Below, one piece after another: positions 18,171-26,898 of a stretch of 64,000 nucleotides of DNA. The DNA lies in the NCBI RefSeq assembly GCF_051195235.1, contig NZ_JBNFZM010000001.1:868001-932000 (forward strand). Reading direction: 5' to 3'. The stretch comes from Tateyamaria sp947503385. Lineage in GTDB: Bacteria; Pseudomonadota; Alphaproteobacteria; Rhodobacterales; Rhodobacteraceae. The stretch's first letter is position 1, and every line of letters begins with the position of its first letter. The notes beneath the pieces were generated by a model that worked only from the letters and a program-made list of their open reading frames with translations, was not told where the DNA came from and ran no database searches. The translations under genes and the position numbers were made by a program.

Positions 18171-18955
18171 GTGCGGTGTGTCAGTTCTTTCCATTCGCGC
18201 ACCATCGTCTTGGCGGTGCTGTCATCGGGTTGCCAGTCAAACAATGTCGAAAGCAGGCTGGTGTCGAGGGTAACTTTGGCGATAATGTCCCCGTCAGGTG
18301 TGCGCGGTGTCCATGCAAGCCCTGCGGCGTCCAGCAAATCGCCCATCGCCAGCGTGCCGGGGGCCGCGATGTTCAACAGGGGTGGTATATCCCTTGTCAG
18401 GCTAAGCATATACAGCACACGGACCAAGCTGCGCGGGCCGATATAGCTGCGGCGCGGTGTGGTTCCATCCGCCAAAACGTCGAGGGCAAAGCCCGGTTGC
18501 CACCCGCCAAGAATGGCGTCAGCCCCGGCGACGTTGCCCAGCCGCAGCACGCTGCAAGGGTGGCTGTGGTCGGCGGCCATCTGCTCCATCCGGAGCTTGG
18601 ACTGGCCGTATTCCGCCACCGGTGCGGGTGCTGTGGCTTCGGACAGGTGGCCCGTCTGGCGCCCGTATACCGCCGCCGATGACATCAGGAAAACGCGACC
18701 GCATCCGGTTGCTGCGGCGGCGCCCAATGTCAGTTGCGCCAGTGTTGTGTTCAGTGACATTGGCCTGCCTGACCCGTTCGTGCACCCGGCCAGACACAGC
18801 ACCGCGCGTGCGCCCCGCAGGGCGGACATCAGCGCCGCGTGATCGAGAATATCAAGGTCGGCGCGTCCGTATTGCACAACATCATCCGGCCACGCACCAG
18901 CCATCAGCCGCCCCAGTTTGCCTCCGGCCCCCAGAACGACCAAGGGCGCGGTCAT
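18167..18955 (-). CDS. NAD(P)-dependent sugar epimerase/dehydratase
   Basis: The ATG at 18953-18955 overlaps the glycosyltransferase stop (ATGA). It places the nucleotide-binding motif GAGGKLG at residues 9-15, right at the N-terminus as expected. The 262-residue protein shows SSAAVYGR and an active-site YGQSK (Tyr and Lys of YxxxK), so it is an extended SDR. Its substrate is probably a nucleotide sugar for the same polysaccharide. It is shorter than GalE/RmlB-type enzymes (about 310-350), so an unusual substrate or reduced C-terminal domain is possible. Confidence 0.88.
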   Translation of the reverse strand: MTAPLVVLGAGGKLGRLMAGAWPDDVVQYGRADLDILDHAALMSALRGARAVLCLAGCTNGSGRPMSLNTTLAQLTLGAAAATGCGRVFLMSSAAVYGRQTGHLSEATAPAPVAEYGQSKLRMEQMAADHSHPCSVLRLGNVAGADAILGGWQPGFALDVLADGTTPRRSYIGPRSLVRVLYMLSLTRDIPPLLNIAAPGTLAMGDLLDAAGLAWTPRTPDGDIIAKVTLDTSLLSTLFDWQPDDSTAKTMVREWKELTHRT

Positions 18956-20199
18956 GGCAGTGGGATATGCTTGTCCGCGCGCACCAGCGCGTTGATCTGG
19001 CGCAGATGCTCGGGCAGGCACACAGTGTGGAAGTCATACGTATCAACCACGTGCTGCCGTGCGGCAGGCCCCAGATGGGCAAAGTCACGCGGCCGTTCAA
19101 GCACATCCGCAACCTGCGCCGCGATGGCCTCCGGATCAAAGAAATCGACCAGAAGGCCGGTCTCACCATGTGTCATCGCCTCACGCACGGGTGCCACATC
19201 GCTGGCGACGATCGTTGCGCCCATCGACATTGATTCCAACAGCGACCAGCTTAGCACAAATGGCATCGTCAGATAGATGTGGCAGGAACTGATCTGGATG
19301 ATCTTCTGATAGCTCTCATAGGGCACCTGACCCAAAAAATGCAGCCTATCCCAGTCGAGCAGGTGGCCCACCTCTTTTTCCATCTCGCCGCGCAATCCGC
19401 CGGGATGTTTGGACTTGCCGCCATAGGACGCGTCGTTGCCGCCGATCACGATCACCCGCGCGTTGGGACGGGCGCGCTGGATATGGGGCAGGGCGCGCAT
19501 GAACATGTGGTAGCCGCGCGTCGTCTCGAGGTTGCGGGCCATGTAGGTCACGATCTCGTCCTTGCGGGTCAGGGGCCGCCCGATGCGGCCAAGGTTCACC
19601 TTGGCCTTTGCGTTTGGCACCAGCTTGTCTGTGCGGATGCCATCGTGACAAACGTAAATTTTGTCGTGGAAACTTTCGGGAAAGCGGTTGCGCTGCCACA
19701 TCGTCGGGCTGTGGCCTAGAGTGACCTGTTCGATGTTGAACAGCGGGACGACATTGTGCCCCTGCATCAGATAGGGCGCATGTTCGCTGGGCGGACTGGC
19801 GGGATCGAAACCCACGGGACCGCCATACACCGAGTAGTAGTATTCGAAAAATCCGATGCTGGGCGTATCCGGCAGCACCTCGCGGAGAAAGCTCATCTCA
19901 CCCCAGCCGACATGCCCGATGACGATGTCCGGCGTAAATCCTTCGGCGACAATCTCTTGCAGGGCCTTGGCGGCGCCAAAGCCATTGCCTGTGGCGGTTT
20001 CCCAAGTCTTTGACAGGCCATAGGCGTCTTCGGCGGCCTTGTGGTGGGTCTTGTATTTAACCGTGCGCACGCCTGCGAATTCCGGGGCATTGGTGCGCTG
20101 GGTCAGAAACACGATCTCGTGCTGGCCACTCGCGGCCAGCCATTGCACCAGTTCGCGGTACTGGCCGGGCATGTTCTGGTGGACGAATAGCAGTTTCAT
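18952..20199 (-). CDS. Glycosyltransferase family 4-type protein
   Basis: The start ATG at 20197-20199 overlaps the stop of the thioredoxin-fold gene (ATGA). The 415-residue protein opens with MKLLFVHQNMPGQYRELVQ, typical of the Glyco_trans_4_3 N-terminal domain. It continues with a C-terminal GT4 domain: MARNLETTRGYHMFMRALP, VIGGNDASYGG, then SWSLLESMSMG and MTHGETGLLVDF, which bind the nucleotide sugar. No membrane helices are visible, so it acts at the cytoplasmic face. It likely extends the polysaccharide repeat unit after the initiating transferase. Confidence 0.93.
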   Translation of the reverse strand: MKLLFVHQNMPGQYRELVQWLAASGQHEIVFLTQRTNAPEFAGVRTVKYKTHHKAAEDAYGLSKTWETATGNGFGAAKALQEIVAEGFTPDIVIGHVGWGEMSFLREVLPDTPSIGFFEYYYSVYGGPVGFDPASPPSEHAPYLMQGHNVVPLFNIEQVTLGHSPTMWQRNRFPESFHDKIYVCHDGIRTDKLVPNAKAKVNLGRIGRPLTRKDEIVTYMARNLETTRGYHMFMRALPHIQRARPNARVIVIGGNDASYGGKSKHPGGLRGEMEKEVGHLLDWDRLHFLGQVPYESYQKIIQISSCHIYLTMPFVLSWSLLESMSMGATIVASDVAPVREAMTHGETGLLVDFFDPEAIAAQVADVLERPRDFAHLGPAARQHVVDTYDFHTVCLPEHLRQINALVRADKHIPLP

Positions 20200-20600
20200 C
20201 AGGCTGTCAGCGCCATGTCGAGCAGGGCGCGCACGCGCCGTGCGTAGGGTTCGTTTTCCAGCCGCGCGATTTCCTTGCCGCGTTTCATCACCAGCAGGGT
20301 GGACCGTCGCTTGACCTTGAGGCGTTGGGTCAGTTGCGACTGTCCAAACGTGTCCCAGTCGATGTCCACAAAGCTCAGGCGTTGATAGTCGGGATTTTCG
20401 GCCAGCGCGTCGGCGATCAGTTCGGCCTTGATCTGACAGGTCAGCGACCATGAGGCGCGGTAGTTAAAGATCACGGCGCGGTCGTCTTCGCGCAGGTCGC
20501 GCCACAGGGCGGGTGTGAACACTTGCGCCGGGTAAGAGGCGTGCGCACCCAGTGGCAAGGCAGCCGCAGCGGCGGATATCAAAAGGGTGCGGCGGTGCAT
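20199..20600 (-). CDS. Exported thioredoxin-fold protein lacking the CxxC pair
   Basis: The ATG at 20598-20600 has a GGAG ribosome site and starts a signal sequence (MHRRTLLISAAAAALPLGAHA). The mature part of this 133-residue protein has the thioredoxin order: VIFNYRASWSLTC (the usual WCxxC position), a FVDIDWD strand, then TLLVMKRGKEIARLE. Where thioredoxins have Cys-x-x-Cys, this has Ser52-x-x-Cys55, and the usual cis-Pro before TLLV is Ser. It therefore cannot form the normal disulfide and is likely a binding or folding factor. It overlaps the glycosyltransferase by one base pattern (ATGA), so it belongs to the polysaccharide operon. Confidence 0.78.
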   Translation of the reverse strand: MHRRTLLISAAAAALPLGAHASYPAQVFTPALWRDLREDDRAVIFNYRASWSLTCQIKAELIADALAENPDYQRLSFVDIDWDTFGQSQLTQRLKVKRRSTLLVMKRGKEIARLENEPYARRVRALLDMALTA

Positions 20601-20670
20601 ATGCGTGCTCCGGAATGGGTCAAATTCGGCGCAGGATATGAGCCGCAGAGGCAGGCGCAAGAGGGGCGTG

Positions 20671-21540
20671 TCAGGTTTTGGCCTGCCGTGACACTTGTAC
20701 CGCAAGAATGCCCGCCGCGATGATGGCAACGCCCACGATATCCTGCGGCCCCAGCCGTTCGCCCAAAAGTGCCGCGGCCACGGCCACCCCGAAGAACGGG
20801 TTGAGAAAGTGGAACGTGGCGGCCTTGGTCGCGCCGATCCGCTGGACCAGTGTGAACCAGATAAAGGTCGCCAGCAGGCCGGGCACAAATATGGTGTAGA
20901 CGAAGGCTGCGACAAACGCGGGCGTCACGGTGACGGTGATCGTTTCGGTCAGCGCCGAGGCAATGCCAAGGACAATTGCGCCGACGAACATTTGCAACCC
21001 CACGACCATCATCAGATTGCCGCCCGACGACATGGTGCGCATCATCAGTGTGGCCACGGTCAGTGCAACAGCGGCAATCACGCACAGCGCGATGCCAAAC
21101 GTGTCCACGCCCGTACCCAGCCGCGCGCCCATAATCAGCATCACGCCGCCAATTCCGAGGATCAGCCCGGCCACCCCAAGCGCCGGCAGCCTGTCGCGAA
21201 ACACAACCCAGCCCGCAGCGGCCACCATCAGTGGCATAGTTGAGGCGATGATAGAGGCCAACGACGCCTCGACCGTTTGCATGGCGTAGAAATTCAGACC
21301 CAGATAGATCGCGTTCTGACACAGGCCAAAGACCAGCGTGGCGCGACACTGGTCCCGCGTCAGCCGCCAGCTTTGCCCCAGTGCCCACGCAATCGCGACG
21401 CCGATACAGCCCGCAATGGCAAAGCGCACCGCAGAGGCCGCAAAAGGCGGCGCATGGGTCACAATGATCCGCGCAGAGGTAAAGGCCGACGACCAGATAA
21501 ACGCAAAGGTCAGCCCCATCGCGATCGCGCGAATATCCAT
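20671..21540 (-). CDS. DMT-family (EamA) transporter
   Basis: The ATG at 21538-21540 starts MDIRAIAMGLTFAFIWSSAFT, which is the usual first helix of this family. The longer upstream frame is not membrane-like. The 289-residue protein has about ten hydrophobic helices in two EamA repeats, with PAxxAxxxRFxxA-like motifs (PPFAASAVRFAIAG) and HFLNPFFGVAVAAALLGE in the second repeat. DMT exporters carry amino acids, metabolites or drugs; the substrate is unknown. It lies 70 bp upstream of the thioredoxin-fold gene on the same strand, so it may be first in that transcript. Confidence 0.93.
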   Translation of the reverse strand: MDIRAIAMGLTFAFIWSSAFTSARIIVTHAPPFAASAVRFAIAGCIGVAIAWALGQSWRLTRDQCRATLVFGLCQNAIYLGLNFYAMQTVEASLASIIASTMPLMVAAAGWVVFRDRLPALGVAGLILGIGGVMLIMGARLGTGVDTFGIALCVIAAVALTVATLMMRTMSSGGNLMMVVGLQMFVGAIVLGIASALTETITVTVTPAFVAAFVYTIFVPGLLATFIWFTLVQRIGATKAATFHFLNPFFGVAVAAALLGERLGPQDIVGVAIIAAGILAVQVSRQAKT

Positions 21541-21678
21541 GTCAGCCCCTTGCCCACCGGTTCGGCGCGACCGTCCTGCAATTCCGGGCCGGGTGCAAGG
21601 GCGGCGATCACGGTTGTGTTTGATGCATGTGATCGGCTTGGCCGTCACAGTGACGGCAATTGTGACCGGGAGGATTCC

Positions 21679-23043
21679 ATGACATTGACGCGCCGCCAGT
21701 TTGCCGGGCTTGCCATGGCCGGGGCCGCAGTGCCGGGGATGGCCAGGGCCGATGACCGCGACATGCTGGAGGTGCATCGCGCGCCGCTGTTCGCGCCCAC
21801 GTCCGAGTATTTCGAGGCGCTCGCCTTTATCCGCGACCGGCGCAATCCTGACATGGCGGCGGGGCTGATCCAATCGCTGCGCTTTGCCCGTGACCGTCAG
21901 TTCGCCATCGCCGAGACGTTGCAGGCGATCACCGGGGAGGAACATGGGGTCGACTGGTTCCAGTGGATGCTGTGGCAGGAACACACCCCCGAGGTTGTGC
22001 CGCACCCGGCGTTTATCCCCTTCAAGCGCGAGGTGCTGCTGCGGGTGGACGACAATTTCGACGACTTTCTGCGGCTCGAACACCTCGCCCGTGACCGGAT
22101 GAAGATCCGGTTCGAAGAGATCGCATGGGGCGGTGTGGTCAAGGACGGTATCCCATCGCTCGACAACCCGGATCTTCTGACGGTGGCGCAGGCGGACTAC
22201 TTGCGCGATGACGATCTGGTTTTTGGCGTGTCAATCAACGGTGATGCGCGGGCCTATCCGCTGCGGATCATGGGCTGGCACGAGATGTTCAATGATGTGA
22301 TTGGTGGCGTGCCGCTGGCGCTGGCCTATTGCACGCTCTGTGGCTCGGGTATCCTGTTCGAGACGGATGTGGGGCGGGGCGATCCACTGGTCTTTGGGTC
22401 ATCCGGGTTCCTGTACCGGTCGAACAAGCTGATGTTTGACCGGGGCACGCACAGCCTATGGAACCAGTACACCGGCCGGCCAGTTGTTGGCCCGCTGGTG
22501 GACAGTGGCATCGCGTTAAAACAGCGCCCGGTGGTGATCACCACATGGGACAGCTGGAAAGGGTCAAATCCGGGCACCAAGGTCCTGTCGCTGGAGACGG
22601 GGCATCGCCGCAACTATGGGTCGGGCGTGGTCTACAACGATTATTTCGCCTCGCCTGATCTGATGTTTCCGGTGCTGGTGGATCAGCGGGCGCATCAGCA
22701 AAAGGATTACATCTTTGCCGTCCGACAGTTTGGCGCGGCGCGGGCATGGCCGCTGGGTGCGTTCGAGACGCGCGGGCTGATCAATGACGGGATTGCCGAC
22801 ACGCCGCTGGTGCTGCTGGGCGATGCGGACAAGCGCGCCGTGCGCGCCTACGAGCGGGGCAACCGGACATTCACGGCGCAGGCGGGGAAATTGAAGGATC
22901 AGGCCGGCACGCTCTGGACTGTAACTGAAGAGGCTTTGATTGGCCCGGACGGCGCGCGGTTGCCGCGTGTGGCGGGACACATCAGCTATTGGTTTGCGTG
23001 GGACAATTACATGGGTGATGCGGCGACCGTGTTCGAGGGCTGA
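21679..23043 (+). CDS. DUF3179 family exported protein
   Basis: I chose the ATG at 21679, preceded by a GGGAGGA-like site, because it gives a Tat-like signal (TRRQFAGLAMAGAAVPGMARA). The 454-residue protein matches DUF3179: DDLVFGVSINGDARAYPLRI, WHEMFNDVIGG, LAYCTLCGSG (two conserved Cys) and FGSSGFLYRSNKLMFDR. It also has SLWNQYTGRPVVGP. The biochemical role of the family is not established. The conserved Cys pair hints at metal or thiol binding. The gene stands alone, divergent from the DMT exporter and convergent with HU. Confidence 0.88.
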   Translation: MTLTRRQFAGLAMAGAAVPGMARADDRDMLEVHRAPLFAPTSEYFEALAFIRDRRNPDMAAGLIQSLRFARDRQFAIAETLQAITGEEHGVDWFQWMLWQEHTPEVVPHPAFIPFKREVLLRVDDNFDDFLRLEHLARDRMKIRFEEIAWGGVVKDGIPSLDNPDLLTVAQADYLRDDDLVFGVSINGDARAYPLRIMGWHEMFNDVIGGVPLALAYCTLCGSGILFETDVGRGDPLVFGSSGFLYRSNKLMFDRGTHSLWNQYTGRPVVGPLVDSGIALKQRPVVITTWDSWKGSNPGTKVLSLETGHRRNYGSGVVYNDYFASPDLMFPVLVDQRAHQQKDYIFAVRQFGAARAWPLGAFETRGLINDGIADTPLVLLGDADKRAVRAYERGNRTFTAQAGKLKDQAGTLWTVTEEALIGPDGARLPRVAGHISYWFAWDNYMGDAATVFEG

Positions 23044-23045
23044 AA

Positions 23046-23080
23046 CAGAAACGGGCCGCTCCATCGAGCGGCCCGTTCTG
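23046..23080. terminator. Two-way terminator between the DUF3179 gene and HU
   Basis: Arms cagaa(a)cgggccgctc and gagcggcccgttctg pair over about 15 bp with one bulged A and a four-base loop. It starts three bases after the DUF3179 stop and ends 19 bases before the convergent HU stop. There is no long T run on either strand, so efficiency is uncertain, but its position between convergent genes fits. Confidence 0.75.
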
Positions 23081-23099
23081 TAAACGTTCGTGAGTGGGC

Positions 23100-23387
23100 T
23101 TAGCCGTTCACGCTGTCTTTCAGCGCTTTTGCGATGGTCATCTTGACGACCTTGTCGGCTTCTTTCTTGAACTGCTCGCCGGTGGCGGGGTTGCGCACCA
23201 TACGCTCGGGGCGCTCGCGGCAGTAGATCTTGCCTACGCCGGGCAGGGTTACGGCACCGCCGCCCGACACTTCGTCGGTGATCAGGCCGCAGATTGCGTC
23301 GAGTGCGGCGCTTGCGGATTTCTTGTCACTGTCCATTTTCTCGGCCAAAGCGGCGACGAGCTGGGTCTTGGTCATTGGTTTTGCCAT
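23100..23387 (-). CDS. hup: HU-family DNA-binding protein
   Basis: The ATG at 23385-23387 gives MAKPMTKTQLVAALAEKM, the standard HU start. The 95-residue protein has the dimerising helices and the DNA-binding arm region ERPERMVRNPATGEQFK, with GRNPxTGE changed to VRNPATGE. HU bends and packs DNA as a dimer. It is monocistronic, with its stop convergent to the DUF3179 gene. A 7-bp-arm inverted repeat lies about 60 bp upstream. Confidence 0.95.
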   Translation of the reverse strand: MAKPMTKTQLVAALAEKMDSDKKSASAALDAICGLITDEVSGGGAVTLPGVGKIYCRERPERMVRNPATGEQFKKEADKVVKMTIAKALKDSVNG

Positions 23388-23447
23388 TTTACTGGTCTCC
23401 TTCGTCTGCCCGATGTCTTGGGCCTCTGTCCCCGTTTTTAACGGAAT

Positions 23448-23465
23448 GTTGTGTGACAACACAAC
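23448..23465. promoter_or_regulatory. Inverted repeat upstream of HU
   Basis: GTTGTGT-gaca-ACACAAC has perfect 7-base arms around four bases, 61-78 bp upstream of the HU start. On the minus strand TTGTGT and, 17 bases on, TTAAAA could act as -35 and -10, so the repeat would overlap the promoter. It is a candidate operator, not a demonstrated one. Confidence 0.4.
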
Positions 23466-23530
23466 GAATAGTGGACCCGCGCAAGCGAAAATCGCTTGTT
23501 TTTAGCGTTTTTCAGCCGGTTTTCCGGGTG

Positions 23531-24985
23531 TCAGAGGAACGCGGTCTCGTCAAACGACCGCAATTTCCGACTGTGGATACGTTCAAGCGGCATATCGCGC
23601 AGCTGTTCCATGGCCCGGATTCCGATCATCAGGTGCCGTGCGACCTGCGTTTTGTAAAAGTCAGAGGCCATGCCGGGCAGCTTTAGCTCCCCGTGCAGTG
23701 GCTTGTCCGAGACGCACAGAAGCGTGCCATAGGGCACCCGGAAGCGGTAGCCATTGGCGGCGATTGTGGCGCTTTCCATGTCCAGCGCGACGGCGCGGCT
23801 TTGGCTGAGGCGCTGCACGGGGCCGTGCTGGTCGCGCAGTTCCCAGTTGCGGTCGTCATAGCTGGCCACCGTGCCCGTGCGCATGATGCGTTTCAGCTCG
23901 TAACCTTCGAGCTCGGTTACCTGTGCCACGGCCTCTTCCAGTGCGATCTGGATTTCGGCGAGCGCCGGGATTGGCACCCATGGCGGCAGGTCCTGATCCA
24001 GGACGTTGTCCTCGCGAAGATAGCCATGTGCCAGAACAAAGTCGCCGAGGGCCTGAGAATTGCGCAGGCCCGCGCAATGTCCCACCATCAGCCACGCATG
24101 GGGGCGCAGCACGGCGATGTGGTCGGTTGCCGTCTTGGCGTTTGACGGACCGACGCCGATATTGACCAGCGTGATGCCGGACCCATCGGCGCGCTTGAGG
24201 TGGTAGGTCGGCATTTGCGGCATCTTCGCCACCTGTTCCAGCGGTTCATCGCCCGCCGTGATCGTGGCGTTGCCGGTGGACACAAAGGCGGTATAGCCGC
24301 TGTTCGGGTCGTCCAGTTGCGTGCGGGCATAGGCCTCGAATTCGGACACGTAGAACTGGTAGTTCGTGAACAGCACATGGTTCTGGAAATGATCCGGGTC
24401 TGTCGCCGTGTAATGCGCGAGCCGCGCCAGCGAATAATCGATGCGTTGTGCAGTGAACGGGGCCAGCGGCCCGACGCCATCGCCCGGCTCGTAAACGCCA
24501 TTGACGATATCGTCATTCGTGGTCGACAGGTCCGGCACGTCAAACACGTCCCGCAGCGGAAAGCTGGCGGCACCCTGTTGCGGCACCGTAATACCAGCAT
24601 CGTTGGCAACAGCAAAATGCACCGGCATGGGCGTGTTGGAATAGCCGATTTCAACGGGCTGGCCGTGGTTCGTGATAAGCAGGCCGATCTGCTGGGTCAG
24701 ATACGCCGCAAACAGGTCGGGCCGGGTAACGGTGGTCGCGTAGGTGCCGGGGGCCGACACGTGCCCAAAGCTCAGCCGGGTGTCCACCTGCGCATAGCTT
24801 TTGGTGGTAAATCGGATTTCCGGATAGTAGGCGCGCACGCGGCCTTCGGGCGCGCCGTCCCGCATCGCCGCGCTGAATTGTTCGCACAGATAGTCCGATG
24901 CCTGTGCGTAAAGCTTTTTCAGCTGCGCAACAGCGGCGGCGGGATCATTGAATTCCTGATGCGTCGGATGCTCGAACTTTTTCAT
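23531..24985 (-). CDS. amn: AMP nucleosidase
   Basis: Amn splits AMP into adenine and ribose 5-phosphate. The 484-residue length fits. It has an N-terminal Amn domain (RAYYPEIRFTTKSYAQVDTR, PVHFAVAND) and a C-terminal nucleoside phosphorylase-like domain with NIGVGPSNAKTATDH, MVGHCAGLRNSQALGDFVLA, DMESATIAANGYRF and CVSDKPLHGE. It is two bases after the ade stop, so adenine released here could be deaminated by the co-transcribed Ade to hypoxanthine. Confidence 0.97.
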   Translation of the reverse strand: MKKFEHPTHQEFNDPAAAVAQLKKLYAQASDYLCEQFSAAMRDGAPEGRVRAYYPEIRFTTKSYAQVDTRLSFGHVSAPGTYATTVTRPDLFAAYLTQQIGLLITNHGQPVEIGYSNTPMPVHFAVANDAGITVPQQGAASFPLRDVFDVPDLSTTNDDIVNGVYEPGDGVGPLAPFTAQRIDYSLARLAHYTATDPDHFQNHVLFTNYQFYVSEFEAYARTQLDDPNSGYTAFVSTGNATITAGDEPLEQVAKMPQMPTYHLKRADGSGITLVNIGVGPSNAKTATDHIAVLRPHAWLMVGHCAGLRNSQALGDFVLAHGYLREDNVLDQDLPPWVPIPALAEIQIALEEAVAQVTELEGYELKRIMRTGTVASYDDRNWELRDQHGPVQRLSQSRAVALDMESATIAANGYRFRVPYGTLLCVSDKPLHGELKLPGMASDFYKTQVARHLMIGIRAMEQLRDMPLERIHSRKLRSFDETAFL

Positions 24986-24987
24986 TG

Positions 24988-26784
24988 TTATGTCTCTAAT
25001 ACGGGGATGAATTCGAATGTGCGCACGTCCACCAGACCAAGGTCCGAGATGCGCAATTCCGGGATAACGACCAGTGCCAGCAACGAGTGCTGCATATAGG
25101 CGTTGTTGAGGGTGCAGCCGCAGGCCTCCATGGCGGCGCCCAGTTGCTGTGCTTTGGCCGCGACTTCGGCGGCGGGGCTGTCGGACATGAGGCCCGCGAT
25201 GGGCAATTCCACCAGCGCCTGTTCCACGCCGTCCTTAAACAGTGTGACGCCACCGCCCACCTCGGCCAGCCGGTTTGCAGCCAGCGCCATCTGGTCCCGG
25301 TCTGTGCCCACGACGATCATATGATGGCTGTCATGCGCGACGGTGGACGCCATGGCCATGCGGCCTGTGTAGCCGAAACCGGCAACGAAGGCGTTGGTCA
25401 CACCCCCGGTGGCGCGGTGCCGTTCGACCAGCGCGATCTGGCAGGTGTCGCCGTGGCTTTCGACCTTGCCGTCATTGACCGGCATATCACGCTTCAGCGC
25501 CTTGGTCGGGGCCTGATTTTCCACAACGCCGATGACGTTGGCGGTGACGGAGTTTGCACCTTCGGGGGCGGTGATCTCGAAATCGGCTGCTGTTTTTTCG
25601 GTGCCCATGCGCACGGTTTGGCGGGCATGAGAGGGCCAATCGAGATGCGGGCAGGTGGCGGTCAGCGCGCCGTCTTTTGCCACCGTCTTGCCGCGTGCGA
25701 TCACTTGCTCGATCGGCAGGGTGCGCAGGTCCGATGTCAGGATCACATCCGCCCGCCGTCCGGGCGTCAGCGAACCCACCTCACGCTCCAGCCCGAAATG
25801 GGTCGCCGTGTTGATCGTCGCCATTTGCAGCGCCACCAACGGGTCACAGCCGCAATCGATGGCGTGCCGCACAACGCGGTTCATGTGCCCGTCATTCACC
25901 AGCGTGCCGGAATGGCAGTCATCCGTGCACAGGATCATATTCCGCGGATCAAGGCCCTTTTCGGTGATCGCGGTGATCTGCGTTTCCACGTCATACCACG
26001 CGGACCCCAGCCGGATCATCGACCGCATCCCCTGCCGCATCCGCGCAATGGCATCCGCCTCGCAGGTGCCCTCGTGATCGTCTGCGGGACCGCCTGCCAC
26101 ATAGGCTGCGAAATCAGACCCGAGGTCGGGGGACGCATAGTGCCCGCCGACCGTCTTGCCCGCCCGCTGGGTGGCTGCGACCTCGGCCAGCATTTGCGGA
26201 TCGGCGCCGGCCATGCCGGGGAAGTTCATCATCTCGCCCAGACCGATGATTCCGGGCCACGCCATGGCCTCGGCCACGTCTTCGGCGCTGATCTCGAAGC
26301 CGGTTGTTTCCATGCCCGGTGCCGAGGGCGCGCAGGATGGCATCTGGGTCCAGATGTTCACCGGCTGCATCAGCGCCTCGTCATGCATCAGGCGGACCCC
26401 TTCGAGGCCCAGCACATTGGCAATCTCGTGGGGGTCGGTGAACATGGTTGTGGTGCCGTGCGGGATCACGGCGGCGGCAAATTCCGCAGGGGTGAGCATC
26501 CCGCTTTCGATATGCATGTGCCCGTCGCACAGGCCGGGGATCATGTAGCGGCCGCCCGCTTCGATGATATCGGTTTCTGGTCCGGTCTGCGCGCTGGCAT
26601 CCGGAACCACACAGGCGATCCGGCCATGTTTGATGGCGATGTCATGGCCCGGTAACGCTTCGCGCGTGTGCACGTTGACCCATGTGCCGCCACGGATCAC
26701 CGTGTCGGCAGGCGCGCGACCAGCGGCAACATTTACAAGGTCAGGGGCAACGTCGGGCCAGGACGGGAAAAGGTCATGTTCCAT
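24988..26784 (-). CDS. ade: Adenine deaminase
   Basis: Ade converts adenine to hypoxanthine and ammonia, a purine salvage step in the cytoplasm. I chose the ATG at 26782-26784; the 598 residues that follow match the family length. Metal-binding HMHIES (GLCDGHMHIESGML) and TDPHEIANVLG come early, and a second metal region includes CTDDCHSGTLVNDGHMN. The C-terminal Ade domain ends in LRISDLGLVDVRTFEFIP. It precedes amn by 2 bp, and the two make a logical AMP-to-hypoxanthine route. The VOC gene diverges from it. Confidence 0.97.
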   Translation of the reverse strand: MEHDLFPSWPDVAPDLVNVAAGRAPADTVIRGGTWVNVHTREALPGHDIAIKHGRIACVVPDASAQTGPETDIIEAGGRYMIPGLCDGHMHIESGMLTPAEFAAAVIPHGTTTMFTDPHEIANVLGLEGVRLMHDEALMQPVNIWTQMPSCAPSAPGMETTGFEISAEDVAEAMAWPGIIGLGEMMNFPGMAGADPQMLAEVAATQRAGKTVGGHYASPDLGSDFAAYVAGGPADDHEGTCEADAIARMRQGMRSMIRLGSAWYDVETQITAITEKGLDPRNMILCTDDCHSGTLVNDGHMNRVVRHAIDCGCDPLVALQMATINTATHFGLEREVGSLTPGRRADVILTSDLRTLPIEQVIARGKTVAKDGALTATCPHLDWPSHARQTVRMGTEKTAADFEITAPEGANSVTANVIGVVENQAPTKALKRDMPVNDGKVESHGDTCQIALVERHRATGGVTNAFVAGFGYTGRMAMASTVAHDSHHMIVVGTDRDQMALAANRLAEVGGGVTLFKDGVEQALVELPIAGLMSDSPAAEVAAKAQQLGAAMEACGCTLNNAYMQHSLLALVVIPELRISDLGLVDVRTFEFIPVLET

Positions 26785-26898
26785 GTCCCGTTGGATCAAG
26801 AAATGCCGAAAGGTGCAAGGGGCGGCGGAGCATGTCGTGAAACTGTCACCGATTCCGCCAAGCTTGACGGATGCAAATGCATCAGCAAACCTGACCTT

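Noticed and set aside
25087..26655. 522-codon plus-strand frame opposite ade
   Set aside because: Shadow of the adenine deaminase gene; no start signal and no recognisable domain.
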